From the NCBI GenBank assembly GCA_026184775.1, contig JANCYW010000004.1:124001-188000 (forward strand): a stretch of 64,000 bases of DNA, written 5' to 3'. Below are positions 59,361 to 64,000 of this stretch, piece by piece. Each line of letters opens with the position of its first letter. Position 1 is the first letter of the stretch. The position numbers and the translations under genes are program-made. The DNA comes from Cyanidium caldarium (lineage: Eukaryota; Rhodophyta; Bangiophyceae; Cyanidiales; Cyanidiaceae). Below the pieces are notes generated by a model, which did not search any database, was not told the DNA's origin, and saw nothing but the letters and a program-made list of their open reading frames with translations.

Positions 59361-60443
59361 ATGGGCGACGGAGTGGTGCCGGTGGCCGACGCCACCTCGG
59401 ACGAGTACGCGGTACGGACGCCGCCGCCCGCGCTGTTGCAATTCACGGCCGGCGCCGTCGCCGGGGTGATTAACACGCTGGTGCTGAATCCGTTGGACGT
59501 GGTGCGCACGCGAATGCAAGTGGCCGGCGCGGGCGCGTTTGCCGCCGCCGGTCAGCCGGCGCTGGAACGACGGAGTGTGCGGGACGTGGTGTTGGCCATG
59601 TGGCACACCGAGGGACCGCGCAGTTTCTATCGTGGCGTGTCGGCGTCGTTGGTGGCGTTCGTGCCCAACTGGGCTCTCTACTTTGCGCTGTATGAACACT
59701 TCAAAGGGCGTCTGCTGGTGTGGCAACGACGGCGACAAGAAGCCGCGGGCAAGCCGCCGTCGACGAGCACGCTGCAACGCGTGTTCCATCACTCGATGCC
59801 GTACACGCTGGCGGCCGTGGGCGCGGGTGCCATCACCGCGGTGGCCAGCTCGCCGCTGTGGGTGGCCAAAACGCGTATGCAAGCTGAAGTGGTGCTGCAC
59901 GGCAACGCGCCGCGGTACCGCCATCCGCTGAACTGCATCGCCATGGTCGCCCGCGAGGAGGGCGTCGGGGCGCTGTACCGCGGGCTGGCGCCAGCGCTGT
60001 TCGGGCTGGTGCACGCGGGCATCCAATTCCCGCTGTACGAGGCGATCAAGCAGCGCATGCAGCAACGACGATATCGACGCGTAGCCACGATGGCGAACAT
60101 GTCGCCCGCGCGAATGATCCCCGGCAGCACCGAGCCGCACGCATTCGATATCATGGTGGCGTCGGCGCTGAGCAAGTTGGTGGCCAGCACCGTGGCCTAC
60201 CCGCACGAAGTACTGCGCAGCAAAATGCAAGTGCTGCAGGTGAGCCAATCGGTCGCCCAGAGCGTACCGCTGCGCGCCGAGCTGGGACGCATGTTGCGAA
60301 TCGCCAGCGAGACTGTTCGCAACGAAGGCCTCATGGGACTGTATCGCGGCCTAGGGCCCACGCTGATGCGCACCCTGCCCGCATCGGTACTCACCTTCGT
60401 CTCCTACGAAGCGTGCCGCTCGCTCCTCCACGCCAACGAATAG
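59361..60443 (+). CDS. SLC25 mitochondrial-type carrier (NAD/folate/pyrimidine-nucleotide subgroup)
   Basis: A 360-residue inner-membrane carrier with three repeats and their signatures: NPLDVVRTRMQ near residue 43, SPLWVAKTRMQ, and YPHEVLRSKMQ. The PLW and YPHEVLR variants are typical of the branch carrying NAD+, folate/FAD and pyrimidine nucleotides. Q-box-like YRGV, YRGL and YRGLGP follow each repeat. The exact substrate cannot be told. The ATG at 59361 (MGDGVVPVADAT) gives a normal-length carrier; the frame runs far upstream without ATG. Confidence 0.88.
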   Translation: MGDGVVPVADATSDEYAVRTPPPALLQFTAGAVAGVINTLVLNPLDVVRTRMQVAGAGAFAAAGQPALERRSVRDVVLAMWHTEGPRSFYRGVSASLVAFVPNWALYFALYEHFKGRLLVWQRRRQEAAGKPPSTSTLQRVFHHSMPYTLAAVGAGAITAVASSPLWVAKTRMQAEVVLHGNAPRYRHPLNCIAMVAREEGVGALYRGLAPALFGLVHAGIQFPLYEAIKQRMQQRRYRRVATMANMSPARMIPGSTEPHAFDIMVASALSKLVASTVAYPHEVLRSKMQVLQVSQSVAQSVPLRAELGRMLRIASETVRNEGLMGLYRGLGPTLMRTLPASVLTFVSYEACRSLLHANE

Positions 60444-60804
60444 GAGTAGGAGGAGGCGGGGGGCGTCGCGTGGACGGTAACGTGTTTTGCTGCCGTGCCC
60501 GTAAAATGGATACGAGCCGGACACCTCGCCTGGTTCGTGTGCGCTCTCCCTCCACACCCACCCACAACGTGTGCAGCCGCGTTCGATTTCGATTGGCACG
60601 TCGCGTTCGGTGCACCGCGGAAGGGTTCAGACACCCCATCGATTGTCCTGTAGAACGCGTGTCTCCAGCGTCAAACGTACCGCCTCCTGCGAGCGACGAG
60701 GTAGTGGCGGGGTGTCATTCCGCCGACCCGTGAGACGCTGGCGTCCGGGGGGGAGCGTTTCCCTAATTTCTCGCGCACTTGTCGCCTCCGTTCCTCGTCA
60801 TCTC
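60444..60804. other. Intergenic region, no gene seen
   Basis: The 361 bp lie between two plus-strand genes. No gene or regulatory motif I can support. Confidence 0.4.
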
Positions 60805-61476
60805 ATGTCGACGCTGGAGGAAATGTACCGCTCGGTGCCGGTGGTGACGCGGCTGTATGTGACGCTGTCGGTGGTGACTACGCTGGGCTGCGCGCTGGAC
60901 GTCATTTCGCCGCTGAAGCTGTACTTGTCGTGGCCGCGCGTGCCCTACCAACCGTGGCGGCTGCTCACCAACTTTACCTTTTTCGGGTCGTCGTTGAATC
61001 TGGACTTTTTGTTCCACATCTTTTTCTTGACGCGGTACAGCCGCCTGCTGGAGGAGACTACCTTTCGCGGGCGCACTGCTGACTATGCGTGGTTTCTGCT
61101 GTTCTGCGGCGGTCTGCTGACCGCTGCGGCGCCGTTTGTGAACGTCATGTTCATGGGGCCGTCGCTGGCGTTCGCCATGGTGTATCTATGGGCGCGACGA
61201 AACGCCGATGTACCGTTGAGCTTTCTGGGGCTGGTGAATTTCTCGGCGCCCTATTTGCCGTGGCTGCTGCTCTTGTTCAGTTTCCTGTTCGGCGCCTCGT
61301 CCACCGTGGACGTGTTGGGCATCGCCGTCGGGCACGCCTACTACTACCTCACCGATGTGCACCCGAGCATAACCGGCCAGGAACCGCTGAACACCCCGAC
61401 CTGGCTCAAGGCACTCTTTCGCAGTGGCAGCGCCGCAGAAGATGCTCGACGCGCCCCCATCGCCCCGCTGGACTAG
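60805..61476 (+). CDS. Derlin, ER-associated degradation
   Basis: A 223-residue rhomboid pseudoprotease of ER-associated degradation. The N-terminus MSTLEEMYRSVPVVTRLYVT and PWRLLTNFTFFGSSLNLDFLFHIFFLTRYSRLLEE are the Derlin hallmarks (WR motif included). ADYAWFLLFCGG, an FMGPSLAFAMVYLWARRN motif, and VGHAYYYLTDVHP with the usual GxxxG-like segment follow, giving six membrane segments. No plastid signal is seen, so this is the ER version. The ATG at 60805. Confidence 0.94.
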   Translation: MSTLEEMYRSVPVVTRLYVTLSVVTTLGCALDVISPLKLYLSWPRVPYQPWRLLTNFTFFGSSLNLDFLFHIFFLTRYSRLLEETTFRGRTADYAWFLLFCGGLLTAAAPFVNVMFMGPSLAFAMVYLWARRNADVPLSFLGLVNFSAPYLPWLLLLFSFLFGASSTVDVLGIAVGHAYYYLTDVHPSITGQEPLNTPTWLKALFRSGSAAEDARRAPIAPLD

Positions 61477-61931
61477 GGTGATATCGCGTGCAAAGGGCAA
61501 GATAGGATGGATGGCGTGAGTGGAAGAAACGCGATATGGAAGCGTGTTCCGTTATGGACTGCTCGTGTAAAGCGTTCGCGCTGCACTGCTGCCCATACTG
61601 CCGCCATCGAACAGTTTGTACCGCTTGTCCATCGTGTTCGACTCGTGCGGCCGCTCTCCCCAGTTCCTTCCGCGCGGACCTTGTTTGCCCGCGCGTCTCT
61701 TTACAAGCGACCGCACGAGGCGCGCAATCTCGCCTCGGTTCGGAGATGAGCGCTCGTACCACCGGGTGGTAAACGGCACCGCTTGCGATGCCGGTGTGGA
61801 AGGGATAGGCAGAATTCGGTAGCACTGCGGAGGAGAATAGGCGCTTCGTCTGGAGAGCAGTGGGCGGGTCAACTGGGCAGTGACGTGGTTGTCGGGGCGG
61901 CTTGGAGAGGCTCTGAAACCCACCCGTTGCC
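61477..61931. other. Intergenic region before the UBR4-like gene
   Basis: The 455 bp hold no supported gene. An in-frame TGA at 61914-61916 precedes the next ATG by 15 bp, which fixes the start of the UBR4-like protein. Confidence 0.55.
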
Positions 61932-64000
61932 ATGGGGCAGGGCAGTGGGGCACGTTTGAAAGCGGTGCTCTCGCTGGTGGAACAACAGTTGGAATGGAGC
62001 AAGCAGGAGCCGTCTCACGTGGAAAAGAGTCCCTTTCAGAGGGTCTCGTCTCGCGTGTTCACCCCGGAATCTTGTTCTCTGGTTATGTTGAAGAGCCCGA
62101 CGCAAGAGGAGTACATTCGCGGCAGCCTGGGCGACGAGTCGGTCACGCTGCAGAGCATATGGGAGGCGGGGCGCAAGCGCTCGGGCGACACAATTCCAGT
62201 CCAGGCGCTCGACTGTCCCATGCGGGCCGTGCGCGACTATATCTGTCTCCGCCTGGGGCTGCACGGTCTGCAGGAGGACGATTTCGGCCTGCAACTGCTG
62301 GTGGACGGCCGCATGGTACCGCTGGCAGTGCGCGTGGCGGATGTGTTTACCTCGCGCGAGCGCCGCAACCACACCATGACGGTGGTGTACCGACTGGCGG
62401 GTCTGGATGGCGAACCCACCGAGGAGGTGTTTCAGGCGCCGCGAGATGCTGAAGCGGATGCATCCGCTGCGAGGATTGTGGACGACCGAACGGATGCTGC
62501 CTGTTTGCCCACCTTTCTGCGGTGCGCCGGGATGGAAGCGTTGTTGCAGATCGTGCACGCGGTGCCCGCCTCGGGCATGCGCCTGATTGCGGGCCTGTGG
62601 GACAGTGCCATAGCGCACCACGCGGAATCACTTTCCTCAGGCCGACTCGAGCAGCATCTGCTGAATGCGGTGGCGCGGTTGACGTGCACGGTCGATGCGG
62701 ATCGATGGCAAGCGGCCGACCGTCTGTTGGACTTGATGGAATCGCATCAAGGCCACCTGAATGCCGAGGCGCACGCTGCAGATGCGCCTTGGGCTCGGGC
62801 GCTGACGGACGAGGCGCGCACCGCGCTGGCTCGATGTGTTGGCGCACCCGCTTCGCGGTTGTCGCTGGAGGCGTTGCCCACGCAACATCGGCAGTGGGCA
62901 CAAACCCATCCCACGTTGCGCAGGGAGTTGGTGGTCATGCGGGCGTTGGGCTCCTGTTGTGCGGTGGAGCAGATCCTGTCGGTCATCGCGTCACACGTCT
63001 CCCCAATGGATGCGACGTCCGAAGCGTACCCTTGTCCAGGCGCGCTGGCGGCCATCGGATACCTGCTGCAGACGACGTCGCGACGGTGCTTGTTGCCGCT
63101 GCTGTGCAGCCGAGGCGTGGTGGTCACTTGGATCGCGTCGATACCTCGCCTGCATCGCTGCAGGGGTGATGATGGCTCGTCCGCGCATGCCCAACTCCTG
63201 CTGACGCTGCGCTTGTTGCAGACGTCGCTCGCCCGAGGCGACGAGGCGACCGTCAAACATATCGCTGAAATGCTCGATGACCCCGCGGTAGCCGAAACGT
63301 TGGTGCAGTTGGAACGCCACGCCAGCGCCGTGGGCGTGCTTGCCGAGGACATCTGCAATAAGGGAATGGCTGGGCGCACTCCCGGCAGTGCCTCCATTGC
63401 CGCCGCTCGACAGCGGCGCCTCGAGGCACGCAGGAGGGTCGCGGCCTGCGCCCGCCTGGAAGCCGAGCGGCGCATGCAGGCGCTCACCCGCCCAGAACGC
63501 CTGCAGCAATTGCTATCGCAACATGCCGTAGAGGGGAGTGCTGGCGACGCCGACCGCACAGCACTGCGTTGCGTGGTGTGCGGTGACGGGCACGGTCAGG
63601 AAGCGGGCACTGCTGACGGCCTCCTGACCGCCTACGTCTACAACGTCGTGGCGCTGCTGCAACCGGTGTCCATGACGCCCGCCCTACCGCTCCATGGCAC
63701 ACCCAACTGCCATCGCCCCGTGTTGCTGCGCGTTTGCAGCACCACCTCGCATTTCCACCTCATTCACGAGGCGTGCCATCGCCAGGCGGCGCTGATGGAC
63801 TGCCGGCGGCGGGTGCCGCGCAGCGAATGGGAGGGCGCGGCGTTGCGCAACTCGTGCACCCGCGCCAACTGCCTCCTGCCGCTGTGGGGCGGTGTGGACC
63901 ATATCGATTACGCCCGGCTGGCCGACGCGTACCTCGGTCACCTGGCACAGTGGATGGCGCCCGGGCCGACGCTACCGCCGCTGCCCACGCCGGTATCGGC
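61932..64000 (+). CDS. Short UBR4/BIG-like E3 ubiquitin ligase, C-terminus outside window
   Basis: At least 689 residues, with the frame open to the window end. The ATG at 61932 follows an in-frame stop closely. Near residue 100-160, GLQLLVDGRMVPLAVRVADVF and TMTVVYRLAGLDGEPTEEVF match the UBR4 region just before its E3 module. From about 545 onward is the UBR4 hemi-RING zinc region: LRCVVCGDGHGQ, LIHEACHRQA and NSCTRANCLLPLWG with HIDYARLADAYL. UBR4/BIG proteins are normally about 5000 residues; here the gene begins inside the C-terminal ligase part, with no UBR box or beta-propeller visible upstream. It may be a split or minimal version, unless another gene elsewhere carries the N-terminal part. 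Confidence 0.8.
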   Translation, partial: MGQGSGARLKAVLSLVEQQLEWSKQEPSHVEKSPFQRVSSRVFTPESCSLVMLKSPTQEEYIRGSLGDESVTLQSIWEAGRKRSGDTIPVQALDCPMRAVRDYICLRLGLHGLQEDDFGLQLLVDGRMVPLAVRVADVFTSRERRNHTMTVVYRLAGLDGEPTEEVFQAPRDAEADASAARIVDDRTDAACLPTFLRCAGMEALLQIVHAVPASGMRLIAGLWDSAIAHHAESLSSGRLEQHLLNAVARLTCTVDADRWQAADRLLDLMESHQGHLNAEAHAADAPWARALTDEARTALARCVGAPASRLSLEALPTQHRQWAQTHPTLRRELVVMRALGSCCAVEQILSVIASHVSPMDATSEAYPCPGALAAIGYLLQTTSRRCLLPLLCSRGVVVTWIASIPRLHRCRGDDGSSAHAQLLLTLRLLQTSLARGDEATVKHIAEMLDDPAVAETLVQLERHASAVGVLAEDICNKGMAGRTPGSASIAAARQRRLEARRRVAACARLEAERRMQALTRPERLQQLLSQHAVEGSAGDADRTALRCVVCGDGHGQEAGTADGLLTAYVYNVVALLQPVSMTPALPLHGTPNCHRPVLLRVCSTTSHFHLIHEACHRQAALMDCRRRVPRSEWEGAALRNSCTRANCLLPLWGGVDHIDYARLADAYLGHLAQWMAPGPTLPPLPTPVS

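Noticed and set aside
61536-61772. 78-residue Cys-rich ORF upstream of the UBR4-like gene
   Set aside because: No signal peptide, no relation to the cysteine-array pair, and the cysteines cluster only by codon accident in one stretch.

Overview
This is nuclear DNA from a very compact eukaryotic genome, most likely a unicellular red alga of the Cyanidiophyceae. The taxonomic evidence is: a nucleus-encoded CpcT/CpeT-type phycobilin lyase together with phytoene desaturase, plastid-type EF-G, a plastid-type RelA/SpoT enzyme and a glycerate kinase; N-termini of the MAF... type that red algae use for plastid import; gene-dense, strongly GC-rich DNA; and only one convincing spliceosomal intron in 64 kb, with a textbook GTAAGT donor, CACTAAC branch site and CAG acceptor. 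The base composition and near lack of introns fit Cyanidium- or Cyanidioschyzon-like genomes better than intron-rich, AT-rich Galdieria. The species is inference.

Layout, left to right: C-terminus of a Kelch-BTB protein (cut by the window), mitochondrial uS5, cytosolic uL23, a large CAF1-like/nucleotidyltransferase-like fusion that appears catalytically dead in both domains, dymeclin (with an apparent frameshift at its end), bifunctional DHQ dehydratase/shikimate dehydrogenase, enoyl-CoA hydratase, a membrane-anchored metalloprotease, the proteasome subunit DSS1/SEM1, MPP-alpha (one intron), a small predicted thylakoid-lumen protein, the CpcT/CpeT lyase, a 2.1-kilo-residue TPR-CHAT protein, an MCUR1/CCDC90 protein, an LpxB-related glycosyltransferase, glycerate 3-kinase, a BUB1/BUBR1/MAD3 pseudokinase, a RIF1-like protein, a GGCT-like protein, a RelA/SpoT synthetase, FANCI, plastid EF-G, phytoene desaturase, a small coiled-coil protein, two tandem secreted cysteine-rich paralogues, GFAT, an SLC25 carrier, Derlin, and a short UBR4-like E3 ligase that runs off the right edge.

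There are no operons. Neighbours are functionally mixed housekeeping genes, often in divergent pairs with a shared 0.2-0.9 kb upstream region or convergent pairs with only 8-70 bp between stop codons. Related themes recur: plastid biology (CpcT/CpeT, PDS, EF-G, RSH, GLYK), mitochondrial import and translation (MPP-alpha, uS5m), and genome maintenance or mitotic control (FANCI, RIF1, BUB/MAD3). I see no transposon, virus-like element, CRISPR array, tRNA or rRNA gene.

The most novel item is the pair of adjacent secreted proteins at 53600-54604 and 55367-56035. They share the spacing of 14 cysteines exactly (8-5-8-6 / 3-7-8-2-9 / 3-6) while having diverged almost completely elsewhere, one Gln-rich with a mucin-like tail and the other Tyr/His/Arg-rich. 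I do not recognise the family; a role in the cell wall or extracellular matrix is a reasonable hypothesis. Other notable items are the double pseudo-enzyme, the TPR-CHAT protein, the minimal UBR4-like ligase, and an 87-bp tandem duplication that copied the 3' ends of two convergent genes.
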